Positions 38,937 to 50,040 are shown, counted from the stretch's first letter. The stretch is DNA of 64,000 nt from Acidimicrobiaceae bacterium (GCA_003162475.1 PMOI01000004.1:367728-431727), one strand, 5' to 3'. Numbers and translations: made by a program. Notes: generated from the letters alone by a model not told the origin.

Positions 38937-39899
38937 TCATTGTTGATCGAGGTACTCCGAAAGCGCCGCCGTCAGTAGCAGAATCAGCCTCGCGTCTCGT
39001 CTCTCGAATAACTCGGCGTCCACATCGCCCTCGGGGTGGTGTGGGGCATCCGCAATGTCGCCGACTCTCTTCCAAATGGTGTCGACAAGTTGGCGGCGGA
39101 CGTCGTCCTCGGGCCAACCACGTTCATCTGCGATTATCTGAGCAACGTGCCGATTCTTTGTCGCTTTGAACTGCTTTTCCCACATGTTCAAAAGTCCACG
39201 GCTATCTCCGATGCAGTCACCGTATCGACGTTCGTCGAGTGCTCGTTTCGCCTTGTCGAACTGCTTGGCAGCGTTTTCGAGCGAGGGAGGTGGGAACTTG
39301 AGTTCCATGAGCCGTAGTCGGTCGTAGCCGAGCCCCGGCAGAACGTTGTTGACCCATGATGAGTTCTCGATGTTTATCGGCACTGGCTGAACCTGCGTCG
39401 TCCAATAGGGGAGCACTTCGGCGAACATTCCAAATCGAGCATTCCCCGTTTGCTCTGTACCCGTTTGGTTGTGGTTCTTGAGCGCCGCCACCACAACATC
39501 GAGATAAACGTACAGCGTGAATACCGCTGCGTTGGAGACGTGGCGCAGTGCTTCGACATCCTCAACTTCTGCTTGAGTCAAGAAGAATCGCAAGTCCTCT
39601 TGGTGGCTGGTTGGATGGGACTGCGAGTGAGCGGGGAATCGAGATATGAGTTGCCGGGTGATGGGCTGGCAGAGAACCTGTGCGGGCGACGCGTGCGGTT
39701 GTACTCCAAGCGAGGCCGTAAGGGAGATCACCGCAATCATCGCGTCGTCGGGCTGCGGATTCATCTCGAATTTTAGAGGCACGACGATTCGCGGACGCAC
39801 AGGGCCACCTTCGCCGAGAACTGCGCCCCCATTGACCGAGACAGAGCCAATGTCTGGTCCCATTCCGACTCGAATGCCTTGAGGGTTGATGTGCGCCAC
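38937..39899 (-). CDS. hypothetical protein
   Basis: Long ORF (320 aa) on same strand as neighbours. Confidence 0.6.
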   Translation of the reverse strand: MAHINPQGIRVGMGPDIGSVSVNGGAVLGEGGPVRPRIVVPLKFEMNPQPDDAMIAVISLTASLGVQPHASPAQVLCQPITRQLISRFPAHSQSHPTSHQEDLRFFLTQAEVEDVEALRHVSNAAVFTLYVYLDVVVAALKNHNQTGTEQTGNARFGMFAEVLPYWTTQVQPVPINIENSSWVNNVLPGLGYDRLRLMELKFPPPSLENAAKQFDKAKRALDERRYGDCIGDSRGLLNMWEKQFKATKNRHVAQIIADERGWPEDDVRRQLVDTIWKRVGDIADAPHHPEGDVDAELFERRDARLILLLTAALSEYLDQQ

Positions 39900-39907
39900 G
39901 TTCTATC

Positions 39908-41500
39908 TCACGGCCCTGTGTAGTTGACGGTAAAGCCATCATTGACCACCGGCTCGGGAACGGAGAGCGGCACGCCGTTCTGCACGATTTCGTAGGCGTC
40001 ACTGTTCGGGAGCGTCCATGACGAAAGGTTCGTCGTCAGGTTGCTAAAGGTCACCGTTCCGTAGTTTGCGAACGGTTCGAGCGAGCCAGTACTCGAAATC
40101 GTTTCGTCTTCCTGAACCCACTCCGCCGAGGCGCCGCCAGAGTATGAGGTGTTCGTGGCATTTCCTTGAATTCCACCGACGAGAGTGTTGCCTGAAATCG
40201 TCGATACGTCCCACGCATCTCCGATAGCGAACACGCCTTGGAGTCCAGTGGTGAGGTTTTCAAGGACCGTGACCCATTGGTCGTCAGTATTGATCTCGAC
40301 TTTCGCGATCATCGTGTCGCCCGGACTTATGGGGAAACTTGAGAAGTACGTTCCGTAATCCCACGACGGATCGACAAGGAACCACCAGCCTCGATCTTCC
40401 TGTACCCCATTCACACAGTCATCTTCGGTGCCAGTTTGGAGGAGGGCTCCCGAGTACCCTCCACCGGGCCAATAGTCCCCGCCTGTACCAACCCACGTGG
40501 CTGAGTTGCTGTTCGGTGTATCGGCGCAATTGAGCGTGGGAACTTTCCACTCGCCCGACACGTACGTGAAATAAGCACTATCGGTGGCGCTTGGAAGTAC
40601 ATAGCCAGACCAATTCGGAGACTCTGCGCCCGTAAAGGGCGTCGTGATCTGCGCGGTAGTCCACTGGGCGTAGAGCGTGATTGACGCAGTGAACGCGTAC
40701 GTCGCGCCATTGGCGTAACTGGTGCCATTACCGCTTGCCGCTGTGTTCCAACCGCTGAAGGTGTACCCAGTTCGGATAAAGACGTCGGTCGTCAATGCCG
40801 TCGAGAAGTTCAAGTTCTCGGTCTCGTTAGCCATCGAACCGGTACCGCCATTCGCGTTGAAAGTAATCGTGGCCGTTGTTGCCGAGCCCACTGTCCATTG
40901 CGCGTAGAAGGTGGCATTCCCATTGAACTTCGCAAGCGCACCGTCGGTGAACGCAGTGCCGCTGCCGTTGGCTTTGGTATTCCACCCGGCAAACGTGTAG
41001 CCCACGTAGGTAAAGACACTGGGCGTGAGGGCAGCGGTCGCATCGTACGGCTCGGTCTCGGGGGCCATTATGCCGGACCCGCCATTTGCGTTGAATGTGA
41101 TGGCGACTGATCCGGTTACTGTGACGACTTTCGAAGGGAGCGAGTATGCGCCTCTTCCGACTTTGGTGACGGCAGCGACTTGAAAGAAGTACAAAGTTCC
41201 TGCTGTCAATCCCCCTACGCGGCAGTCGGTCGCTGTGCAGGTGTATACCTGCTTCGAGACAGTTGTTTCACTGAGGATGTCATAACGATTGACCCTGTAG
41301 CCGCCGTTGGAAGTAGGGGGCAAGAAACGCACAATCGCTGAATTGTTACCCGCAACGGCTGTTACGTGGCGAGGCTCACCTGGCCGTGCGCTTGTCGACG
41401 CCGATGCCGTCGATGCAGGCGCGAGAGTCATAACTGACGCCACGGGCAACGCAATAGCCAAGACGACAACGAGTCGTTTGAGGTGGCTCTTAACATGCAT
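39908..41500 (-). CDS. secreted G1-type (eqolisin-like) peptidase domain with fibronectin-III and InlB/Flg_new repeats
   Basis: Signal peptide; two FNANGG(S/T)G...YTFAGWNT...YAQW repeats; SPNWSGYV...WKVPTLNC...ATWVGTGG...GASAEWVQED. Confidence 0.78.
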   Translation of the reverse strand: MHVKSHLKRLVVVLAIALPVASVMTLAPASTASASTSARPGEPRHVTAVAGNNSAIVRFLPPTSNGGYRVNRYDILSETTVSKQVYTCTATDCRVGGLTAGTLYFFQVAAVTKVGRGAYSLPSKVVTVTGSVAITFNANGGSGIMAPETEPYDATAALTPSVFTYVGYTFAGWNTKANGSGTAFTDGALAKFNGNATFYAQWTVGSATTATITFNANGGTGSMANETENLNFSTALTTDVFIRTGYTFSGWNTAASGNGTSYANGATYAFTASITLYAQWTTAQITTPFTGAESPNWSGYVLPSATDSAYFTYVSGEWKVPTLNCADTPNSNSATWVGTGGDYWPGGGYSGALLQTGTEDDCVNGVQEDRGWWFLVDPSWDYGTYFSSFPISPGDTMIAKVEINTDDQWVTVLENLTTGLQGVFAIGDAWDVSTISGNTLVGGIQGNATNTSYSGGASAEWVQEDETISSTGSLEPFANYGTVTFSNLTTNLSSWTLPNSDAYEIVQNGVPLSVPEPVVNDGFTVNYTGP

Positions 41501-42744
41501 TATTTGCTCCCGTACGCGGATACAAAGTCATCCAGGGACGCTGAACAAAGCGATTGTTCGCTAGGCGGAAGTAGGCAGGTTTCCATCCAACTTGTCACCA
41601 ATTGACCGGATGAGAATGTCATCGCACCTCGTGCTGCGTACGCACCCCCGGAAGGATTGGCGTCTCCGTGGACACCGGGTGGATCGGTGAACTCGACGAC
41701 ACTCTTAGTGAGTTGAGTGATTGACTCGCTTGCCGGTGCAGAAGTGAGACACCCTTGTTGGTAGTCGCTTTGATTCTCTTGCGCGGCGGCAGCGAATAGA
41801 GGACACGCTTGATCCAGTCCGCAACTGACACATGCACTCGTTTGCGAGCCGCTGATCTGCTCGACCGTCGAACTCGACGCAAGTTTGCCGCTGTAGTTGT
41901 TTGTTCCGATTGGTCCAATGAAAAGACTGCTCGAACCATCAGCGCCAATCGAAGCGTCGCAACCCCATTGGCGTGGACCAACCAATTCCATGACTCCTTG
42001 GGCATCCGCGAAGACTTTCAACTTTCCAACGTCGCCACGAGGAATCATCTCTCGGATGTAATTGGGGAGGCGTGCAGGCTTGGTACCAGGTATTCCATAG
42101 GTCGTAGTACAAGACGACAAGGGGAGATTCGCAGAAACGAGACCAGAGGGGCGAATCGTTGTCTGTGAAGTTGAACTGCTGGTAACAGTGGGGTCGTGAT
42201 GATCATTGATTGCCACCGCGACGGCACCCGACGCGAGAATCAATGCAATTACAATCAGTCCTATTGCAACTGGATGATTCCATGCGGAGCGACGACGCCC
42301 GATTGACTTTTCGTCTTCCGACTTCTCCAGTGACACCGCCAACTCGGACTCTGATGGCCCCTTGTTGTCTTGCGGCGTTTCGATAACAACGCTTGAGTTT
42401 GTTGGTGCGGCGGTCGCGCCACACTGCGGACAAAATGCTGAGTTGATCGCCATCGGCTTTCCGCACGAAACGCAAAACTCTTGATTAGGCGATTGACCTG
42501 TAGAGGTGGAGTTTCGTGACTGAGTAAGCGAAGCGATCTGACCGAGAGTCATCAGGATTGCAATGGCTATCAGAACCCACGAAATTATGTAGAACGTGTT
42601 GGCCGTTCGACAGAGCGATTCGTTGGTTGCCTGGATCAGAATTGAACTACACGCCGAATGATTGGGCGTATACAAGACCAAGCCGCCAACCCCAAGTGCG
42701 CCAAGTACAACTGCTGCGGGTACGAAAATTTTGGGTCTCACCAT
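41500..42744 (-). CDS. membrane protein with zinc-ribbon
   Basis: FCVSCGKPMAINSAFCPQCGATA; TM segments. Confidence 0.7.
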   Translation of the reverse strand: MVRPKIFVPAAVVLGALGVGGLVLYTPNHSACSSILIQATNESLCRTANTFYIISWVLIAIAILMTLGQIASLTQSRNSTSTGQSPNQEFCVSCGKPMAINSAFCPQCGATAAPTNSSVVIETPQDNKGPSESELAVSLEKSEDEKSIGRRRSAWNHPVAIGLIVIALILASGAVAVAINDHHDPTVTSSSTSQTTIRPSGLVSANLPLSSCTTTYGIPGTKPARLPNYIREMIPRGDVGKLKVFADAQGVMELVGPRQWGCDASIGADGSSSLFIGPIGTNNYSGKLASSSTVEQISGSQTSACVSCGLDQACPLFAAAAQENQSDYQQGCLTSAPASESITQLTKSVVEFTDPPGVHGDANPSGGAYAARGAMTFSSGQLVTSWMETCLLPPSEQSLCSASLDDFVSAYGSK

Positions 42745-42827
42745 TTCGCCTTCCGCGTGGGCTTCCTAATTTCTAGCCTCACTGTCTGACACGCGAGTCG
42801 GACGGGCGGATCGACGACGTCGAACGT

Positions 42828-43256
42828 CATTGCGTGCACTGGATCGTGCCCCTACCGGGAACTGGGAACCCGTCGGGGTCAACCGAGGCCCGCACGATGG
42901 TCGTCGGGTTTATCGACGTGCTCAAGAGTGTGTCGCTAAACGCCACAGTCGCACCGGGGCTCACCGCAGCCCCAGTGGGCTCGTTGTCTCCGCCTACAGA
43001 TTTGACTCTGTGCGTTCAGGTACACGATGTAAATCGTCGCGTCGGACGGCAGCAATCGGGTGTACGGATTGCGCAGGCTCCCAGCAACCGAACTAAAGAT
43101 GGAATCTCCGGTTTTCGCGATCACGTTGGTGACTATCGGAAGGGCCAAGGGCCCCGCCGTACTACCGCCTACTTTCACCGACAGCGAATCAAGAGCTGCA
43201 GACGCTTTCGGATCTTCATTCGCCAGAAAGCCGCGAAGTGTAGCGAGATCATCCAT
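42828..43256 (-). pseudogene. hypothetical protein split by an apparent frameshift near 43000
   Basis: Frame 1 MDDLATLRGFLAN...ATIYIVYLNAQSQ; continuation in another frame KSVGGDNEPTGAAVSPGATVAFSDTLLSTSINPTTIVRASVDPDGFPVPGRGTIQCTQ stop at 42828. Confidence 0.5.
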
Positions 43257-43377
43257 GGTTTCAGTTTGCCCTTTTTGGTAGTTGTGCCGTTGGACGATGC
43301 CTGACCCTGTGCACAACCTATGAGTGACCCTAAGGATTCTCGCGCCTTTTCAGATTCACACGGATAAAGGGCGTTCG

Positions 43378-43881
43378 CTAACTATTGTCATCCAGCTTCT
43401 TATTCTGCTGCGCTGACTCCATCCCCGTACCCCATCGTGAATCGGGCGGACCAAGCCACCATCGCTCATCGACTTCGGTAAGAGCGGCGAAGTCGGCAGC
43501 TATCGCATCAATGGCAGCGTCCTGTTGGGATGGGTCGTTGGGAATGATGTAGTTAGCGTACGTTTTCCCATCCGCATCATCGATATTTGCTTCCTGACCT
43601 CCATCGTGCGCCTTTCGGGCTTTCTTAAGAGCCCTCTTGGTGGCTTCCCATGCATCGGCTCCTGCTGCGGAGAAGTAGCCCTGGAGAAACTGCAACACCG
43701 GAAAGGTGACGATGAATCCAATGATCAGGTTCTCAGGGGAAACACTGCCTCCCTTGTAAAAGATGTCGCGATCCGAGAGCTTTGCGTCAATCCCTTCGTC
43801 GGTAAACGCCCGGTGTATCGCATCGCGATCCGAGTGTGGGAACGCATCGGAGAATTGCAGTTCTACTTTTACGTCTTCCAT
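43378..43881 (-). CDS. hypothetical membrane-associated protein
   Basis: 167-aa ORF with TM segment NLIIGFIVTFPVLQFLQGYF. Confidence 0.6.
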   Translation of the reverse strand: MEDVKVELQFSDAFPHSDRDAIHRAFTDEGIDAKLSDRDIFYKGGSVSPENLIIGFIVTFPVLQFLQGYFSAAGADAWEATKRALKKARKAHDGGQEANIDDADGKTYANYIIPNDPSQQDAAIDAIAADFAALTEVDERWWLGPPDSRWGTGMESAQQNKKLDDNS

Positions 43882-43910
43882 AAGTCAGTTACCTCCTGGT
43901 ATTGACGAAG

Positions 43911-44462
43911 CTATTGGATGGGTTGTTCTAGCTCTTCAAGTTGTTTCAGCACCGTTGCCTTCAGCGAATCGGCAGCAGATAAAATCGCTGCGAACTGTTT
44001 CTGGAGGTCCTCGTAGGTCGTAGAGTTGTGTACCGTGGCGTTCGTATTCAACGAACGCAGGTACGAGTCGCAGGCGGCGTATGTTGCTTCGTACGCCTTT
44101 AGAACTTTGATCGTCCCAGGTTCTATGACGGTTGCTGCGATCACTGTGCCGACTTGATGCATTCCTGCGGCTAATTCGTTTTGGTGACGCTCGTCTCGCT
44201 TTTCTACCGTGTCGCCTTCCATGACGTACGACTTCTCTTTTGCGACCTGTTGCAACAGCATGGCAAATTTGACCAATGGCTCATACAGTTTCCGAAGCCG
44301 TTCACCCTTCAGGTCGCGTAGGTGTTGTCGATCGGCTTTTGTTAGTCGTGTGTTCTCGCCACGCTGTCCGAGTGCGACTCCACCAAGGGCAGCAGCGGCA
44401 GCAACCGCTCCTCCGACGACTGACGCCCCAAAATCAAGCCAGGCGCTCATAACGACCTCCAA
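43911..44462 (-). CDS. hypothetical protein with N-terminal TM
   Basis: 183-aa ORF, SWLDFGASVVGGAVAAAAALGGVALG. Confidence 0.6.
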   Translation of the reverse strand: MEVVMSAWLDFGASVVGGAVAAAAALGGVALGQRGENTRLTKADRQHLRDLKGERLRKLYEPLVKFAMLLQQVAKEKSYVMEGDTVEKRDERHQNELAAGMHQVGTVIAATVIEPGTIKVLKAYEATYAACDSYLRSLNTNATVHNSTTYEDLQKQFAAILSAADSLKATVLKQLEELEQPIQ

Positions 44463-44681
44463 AATGACAGCGATGTAGTTTCATTCTACGTTGGAGGTGT
44501 TGCCTTGTCTCCCGGCAAGTAACTCATCGGGCATAGTCCGCCGGGACCTAACGTTGACAGAAAAGATCTATGGCAGCTATGTCAATCCTCAACGAACAAT
44601 TTTTCGTGCATACTCGTCATATCTCATGAGTAACTACTCAATCTAAAGCTTCGAGGATTAGGGGAATGAGGAGAGCGGCGA

Positions 44682-47366
44682 GTGACACCGAAAGAGACCG
44701 AGCGTCAGACCCGCAGGACACGGATCGACCCAAAGCTGCGAGCCTCGGGATGGTCAGTGGTGCCCTTCGTCGATATTCGTCCAAGTGGAGCTGCGCTCGC
44801 AATTGAGGAGTTTGAGACCGATCTCGGTCCTGCTGACTACGTACTCGCCGATCAGGCTGAGCTTCTTGGCGTCGTTGAAGCCAAAAAGCTAACGCTCGGA
44901 CCTCAAGGGGTTCTTCCACAGGCTGAGCGTTATGCCTGTGCGATTGAGAGCGGCGAACAGTATCAGGGAAAGTTCGGCGTCCCATTTATCTACTCGACGA
45001 ATGGCGAGGAGATTTGGTTCCACGATGTCAGGCATGCGCTGAACCGCTCCCGCAAGGTCTCCGCATTTCACACCGTGAAGGCTCTACGCGAGATGCAAGA
45101 GCGCAGCCTTGAAGTCGAGTTAGCGACACTACGTGCAATTCCCATTCAGGAGGGCGTTCGCCCATATCAGGTAGAGGCCAACACCGCCATTGAACAAGCA
45201 ATCACCGATCGCCATCGCAAGATGATGGTGACGATGGCGACGGGCACCGGCAAGACACTCATGACAGTTAACGAGATCTACCGACTCATGAAATCGGGAG
45301 TAGCTCGGCGTGTACTTTTTCTTGTCGATCGACGGGCACTGGCAGCACAAACCGTACGCGCCTTCGCCAGCTTTGAGGCAGAGCCAGGTCTCAAGTTTGA
45401 CAAGATCTATCCTGTCTACTCGCAGCGATTCCAACAGACTGACTTCGACGAAAGCGAGAAGTTTGACCCAAACGTCATGCCGAACTCGTTGCTCACCAAT
45501 CCGAAGCTTGGTGATGCCTTTGTCTATGTTTCCACGATCCAAAGAATGAGCATAAACCTGTTCGGTAGCGAAGCCGGTATCCACTTTGGTGAGGGCGATG
45601 CAGTGGACGGAGATGCGAAGAAGCTCGACATACCGATCCACGCATTTGATCTGATCGTGGCCGACGAGTGCCATCGTGGCTACTCTGCCAAGGAACTTTC
45701 AATCTGGAGATCGACACTCGACTGGTTCGATGCGACCAAGATTGGCCTGACCGCCACCCCTGCGGCACACACCATGGCGTACTTCGAGAACATGGTCTAT
45801 CGCTACGACTACGAGCGAGCTGTGCGCGAGGGCTATCTCGTTGACTACGACGTGGTTCGAGTGGCGAGCAATGTCCGAATGAATGGTGTATTCCTTCATG
45901 AAGGGGAACAGGTTGACGAAGTCGATACTGATACGGGTGCTCGCCAACTCGACTTTCTCGAAGACGAGAGACTCTTCGATGCATCAGAAGTTGAGCGAAA
46001 TATCACGGCACCAGATTCAAATAAAAAAATCCTTGAAGAACTGAAGCGTTATGCAGAGGAGCATGAAGCTATAACGGGGCGCTTTCCCAAGATCTTGATT
46101 TTCGCAGCGAATGACCTTCCTCACACTTCTCACGCTGATCAGCTTGTGAATCAGGCGCGAGAGATTTTTGGACGAGGCGAAGCTTTCGTATCAAAAATCA
46201 CAGGACGTGTTGACCGGCCTCTGCAGAAAATCCGAGAGTTTCGTAATCGCCCGAACCCCAAGATCACCGTTACAGTTGACCTGCTCACGACGGGTGTTGA
46301 CATACCCGATCTCGAATTCCTGGTCTTTCTCCGACCCGTGAAGTCTCGAATTCTCTTTGAGCAGATGCTCGGTCGAGGAACTCGCCTGTCTCCGGATCTG
46401 GTGCCCGGTAAGGATCATTTTGTCGTTTTCGACTGTTTTGACGGAACTCTTTTTGAGTATTTCCGCAGCACCACAGGGATGACCGTCGAACCTCCAGAAG
46501 GCGATGGCAAGGCCGTCGAGCAAATCGTCGAGGAGATCTGGCAGAACACTGACAGGGACTACAACACCAAGAGATTGGTGAAGCGCCTGCAACGCATCGA
46601 CAAGAACATGAGCGGCGATGCGCGTGATCTCTTCGCTCGCTTTGTGCCAGACGGGGACGTTGCCCGTTTCGCCGAAGATCTGCCAGCAAAGATTCGAGGT
46701 GAATTCGCCGATACCATGGCAATACTTCGTAATTTCGAATTTCTTGAACTGCTCACCAAGTATCCCAGGGCGGAACGCGTCTTCATCGTGGCTACCGGAG
46801 TTACGGACACGGTTGAATCCGAGTGGCTCATCAAGGCCGGGGTCGGGATGGAATACAAACCTGACGACTACCTCAAGCTCTTTGAGCAGTTCATTGATGA
46901 CCATTCCGACGAGATTCGTGCGGTTCGAATTCTGCTTTCCAAACCAGCGGATTGGGGTGCAGGACCGCTTAAAGAACTTCGTGATGCACTACTTCACGCA
47001 CCTGAGCACTTTACGGAGACGAACCTTGAAAAGGCATTTAGGGCTACGCATCACAAAGCGCTCGTTGACATCATTTCGATGGTGAAACGGGCGGCTACCG
47101 AAACCTCACCATTATTGACTGCGGAGGAGCGCGTCAATTCCGCCGTAGCAACCGTTTCAGCCGGACGTCACCTGACAGAAGAGCAAACTAAGTGGATGGA
47201 ATACATCCGTCAACACCTAGTCCAAAACCTCTCTATTGAACCTAACGACTTTGACATCATCCCGGTCCTCGCCGATCGAGGGGGATGGGGTCGAGCAAAT
47301 CGGACATTTGGCGGCCACCTTGCTGAGTTACTTGACGAGCTGAACATGGAACTGGTGGCCGCATGA
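44682..47366 (+). CDS. hsdR: type I restriction enzyme R subunit
   Basis: N-terminal nuclease VVEAKK, Walker A MATGTGKT, VADECHRGYS, FLRPVKSRILFEQMLGRGTRL; GTG start. Confidence 0.95.
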   Translation: MTPKETERQTRRTRIDPKLRASGWSVVPFVDIRPSGAALAIEEFETDLGPADYVLADQAELLGVVEAKKLTLGPQGVLPQAERYACAIESGEQYQGKFGVPFIYSTNGEEIWFHDVRHALNRSRKVSAFHTVKALREMQERSLEVELATLRAIPIQEGVRPYQVEANTAIEQAITDRHRKMMVTMATGTGKTLMTVNEIYRLMKSGVARRVLFLVDRRALAAQTVRAFASFEAEPGLKFDKIYPVYSQRFQQTDFDESEKFDPNVMPNSLLTNPKLGDAFVYVSTIQRMSINLFGSEAGIHFGEGDAVDGDAKKLDIPIHAFDLIVADECHRGYSAKELSIWRSTLDWFDATKIGLTATPAAHTMAYFENMVYRYDYERAVREGYLVDYDVVRVASNVRMNGVFLHEGEQVDEVDTDTGARQLDFLEDERLFDASEVERNITAPDSNKKILEELKRYAEEHEAITGRFPKILIFAANDLPHTSHADQLVNQAREIFGRGEAFVSKITGRVDRPLQKIREFRNRPNPKITVTVDLLTTGVDIPDLEFLVFLRPVKSRILFEQMLGRGTRLSPDLVPGKDHFVVFDCFDGTLFEYFRSTTGMTVEPPEGDGKAVEQIVEEIWQNTDRDYNTKRLVKRLQRIDKNMSGDARDLFARFVPDGDVARFAEDLPAKIRGEFADTMAILRNFEFLELLTKYPRAERVFIVATGVTDTVESEWLIKAGVGMEYKPDDYLKLFEQFIDDHSDEIRAVRILLSKPADWGAGPLKELRDALLHAPEHFTETNLEKAFRATHHKALVDIISMVKRAATETSPLLTAEERVNSAVATVSAGRHLTEEQTKWMEYIRQHLVQNLSIEPNDFDIIPVLADRGGWGRANRTFGGHLAELLDELNMELVAA

Positions 47367-48781
47367 CCGATGTCGTCAACAAACTTTGGGGCTTCTGCCA
47401 CACGCTCCGTCATGACGGTGTGGACTATGGCGACTACATCGAACAGCTCACGTATCTCCTGTTCCTGAAGATGGCTGATGAACGCGGAGTTGCCGTACCA
47501 GTCGAGACTGACTGGCCCTATCTTCGCAAACAATCTGGAACGGATCTCCTCGACGCCTATATTGAGGCACTGCGAACGCTCGGAAAACAACCCGGCATTC
47601 TTGGTGACATCTTCGGCGGAGCTCAGAACCGATTCACAAATCCCGTAAACCTCGGGAAGCTCATCGGCCTGATTGACGAAACCGAGTGGATATCGATCGA
47701 CACCGATATCAAAGCTGAAGCATTTGAAGGACTCTTGGAAAAGGCGGCCAGCGAAGGGAAGAAGGGCGCGGGTCAGTATTTCACTCCACGAATTCTCATC
47801 CAGAGCATTGTTCGCTGCGTTAAGCCCGACCCGAGGGTCAGCAAGGGCTATTCAATAGACGATCCCGCATGCGGTACTGGTGGCTTTCTCATTGCTGCTT
47901 ATGAGTGGCTTAAGGATGAGACCGGGGGCGCATTCGACCGCGAAACTGCAAAGAAAATTCGTGGCGCAACTTACTTCGGGCAGGAACTCGTCGCCCGCCC
48001 TCGGCGCTTGGCGCTGATGAACATGTACCTCCACCAAGTTGAGCCTCATATCACGCTCGCTGATTCGATTTACGAGGTTCCGCCAGCCCAACGCTACGAC
48101 GTGATTCTTACTAACCCGCCATTCGGGACTAAAGGAGCAAACCAGGCACCCGACCGTGAGGATTTTGTTGTCCAAACCAGCAACAAGCAACTCAACTTCA
48201 TCCAGCACGTACTCACGATTCTCAAGCCGGGCGGACGGGCTGCAGTCGTCGTTCCTGACAATGTTCTATTTGCTCAACAGGCGGGAGAAGTATTCAAAGT
48301 GCTGATGGAGGATTGCAGCGTTCACACCGTCCTGCGTTGTCCCCGTGGCACATTCAGTCCCTATACGGAAGGGACTCAAACAAACGTCATCTTCTTCACA
48401 AAAGGTAGGCCGACCGAGACAGTTTGGATTTACGACGGCCGAGCCAACGTTCCGAAGATAACGAAGAAGAGCCGGCCGCTTACAGCGAAGCACTTCGCAG
48501 AGTTCGAGCTGTGCTTCGGTGAGGATCCCAATGGGCTAGCTTCACGATCTGGTGGCGACTCGATACAAGATCGTTGGCACAGCTTTTCCATTGCTGAAGT
48601 GAAGGACAAGCACTACAAGCTTGACGCTTTCAAATGGCTCCGGGACGAGGAGATCGACGATCCTGATGAGCTTCCTGATCCCGAGGAACTCATAACGGAA
48701 GTAATGGAAGAGTTACAACTCGCGCTCGACGACCTCGCGGACATTCAGCGACTGCTCGACAGCAATGGGAGTGAGGCGTGA
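47363..48781 (+). CDS. hsdM: type I restriction-modification DNA methyltransferase (M subunit)
   Basis: GQYFTPRILIQSIV, DPACGTGGFL, ILTNPPFG. Confidence 0.95.
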   Translation: MTDVVNKLWGFCHTLRHDGVDYGDYIEQLTYLLFLKMADERGVAVPVETDWPYLRKQSGTDLLDAYIEALRTLGKQPGILGDIFGGAQNRFTNPVNLGKLIGLIDETEWISIDTDIKAEAFEGLLEKAASEGKKGAGQYFTPRILIQSIVRCVKPDPRVSKGYSIDDPACGTGGFLIAAYEWLKDETGGAFDRETAKKIRGATYFGQELVARPRRLALMNMYLHQVEPHITLADSIYEVPPAQRYDVILTNPPFGTKGANQAPDREDFVVQTSNKQLNFIQHVLTILKPGGRAAVVVPDNVLFAQQAGEVFKVLMEDCSVHTVLRCPRGTFSPYTEGTQTNVIFFTKGRPTETVWIYDGRANVPKITKKSRPLTAKHFAEFELCFGEDPNGLASRSGGDSIQDRWHSFSIAEVKDKHYKLDAFKWLRDEEIDDPDELPDPEELITEVMEELQLALDDLADIQRLLDSNGSEA

Positions 48782-50040
48782 GTTGGGATGCTGTTGAATT
48801 GCCGGAGGGATGGCGGATGGTCGCCACTGGCGACATTGCCAAGGTGGTCGGCGGTGGAACGCCGAAGACTTCAATCACAGGAAATTTCACAGACAGTGGG
48901 GGGCATCCGTGGGTCACTCCTGCAGACCTGACTGGCTATAACGACAAGTACATTTCGCGCGGACGGAGGAACCTGACCGATCAAGGTCTTAAGGAAAGTT
49001 CGGCCACGTATATGCCCGCAGGGACGGTTCTATTCTCCTCGCGAGCGCCAATCGGGTATGTTGCTATCGCCGCAAACCCAGTCACGACAAACCAGGGTTT
49101 TCGAAGCTTCGTGCCTTCGGAAGAGGTCGATTCAGAATATCTCTATTACGCACTGAAGCTTCTTCGTGCTGATGCAGAGCAGCTTGCGAGCGGCACCACC
49201 TTCGCTGAGATTTCGGGGACAAACGCGAAGAAGCTTCGTTTTCCTCTCGCCCCGAAGGAATCGCAGCACCAGATTGTGAACCTGCTTGACACAGTTTCTG
49301 ACCGACGTGAGACTGCGACGAACCACCTTTATGCGTCTCGTCAAGCTATCGAAAAGTACCGACACGCTGTTCTTGGTGCTGCTTTTCGTGAAGCAAGCCA
49401 AGCCTGTGAAGAAGAAGGGTCTGTGCTCGATCTGGCGCAAGTTCTTCGTGAGCCTCTAAAGAATGGATACTCGGCACGACCCGTGACATTCGAGACTCAA
49501 TTTCGTGTACTTACATTGACAGCTACTACTAGTGGATTATTTGACGGTCAGCACTTTAAATACACCGATGAGGTGTTCCCAGACGATTCGCCATTCTGGC
49601 TGATGCCCGGCGATGTGGTCATTCAACGAGGAAACACAGCTGAGTACGTGGGCGTTCCCGCCATATACGAGGGAGGACCGAGAGAATATTTGTATCCAGA
49701 CCTCATGATCCGGGCACGAGTGCGCGATGACATTGATCCGCGCTACCTGTGGTACATGCTCCTCGCACCTCAATCGAGGAAGTTCCTTCGCGATCGTGCC
49801 ACTGGCTCAGCGGGCAATATGCCCAAGATCAATCAGAAGATTCTGAATGTCGTCCCAATACCCGTGCCCCCAATCGAGACACGGAAAGCAATAGTGATGA
49901 ATCTCGACGTGAGAATGGCGGTAGCAGCGGCAACACTTAGGCGGATTCATGAAGGAGTCGGACACGTTGACCGCGCCTGCCAGGCGGTAGCTCGTAAGGC
50001 TTTCAGTGGGAGCTTGACGACTAATCCTTCTTACCGTTAA
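48778..50040 (+). CDS. hsdS: type I restriction specificity subunit
   Basis: Two TRD-type segments, GGGTPKTSITGNF and GSAGNMPKINQKILNVVPIPVPPIE. Confidence 0.93.
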   Translation: MSWDAVELPEGWRMVATGDIAKVVGGGTPKTSITGNFTDSGGHPWVTPADLTGYNDKYISRGRRNLTDQGLKESSATYMPAGTVLFSSRAPIGYVAIAANPVTTNQGFRSFVPSEEVDSEYLYYALKLLRADAEQLASGTTFAEISGTNAKKLRFPLAPKESQHQIVNLLDTVSDRRETATNHLYASRQAIEKYRHAVLGAAFREASQACEEEGSVLDLAQVLREPLKNGYSARPVTFETQFRVLTLTATTSGLFDGQHFKYTDEVFPDDSPFWLMPGDVVIQRGNTAEYVGVPAIYEGGPREYLYPDLMIRARVRDDIDPRYLWYMLLAPQSRKFLRDRATGSAGNMPKINQKILNVVPIPVPPIETRKAIVMNLDVRMAVAAATLRRIHEGVGHVDRACQAVARKAFSGSLTTNPSYR

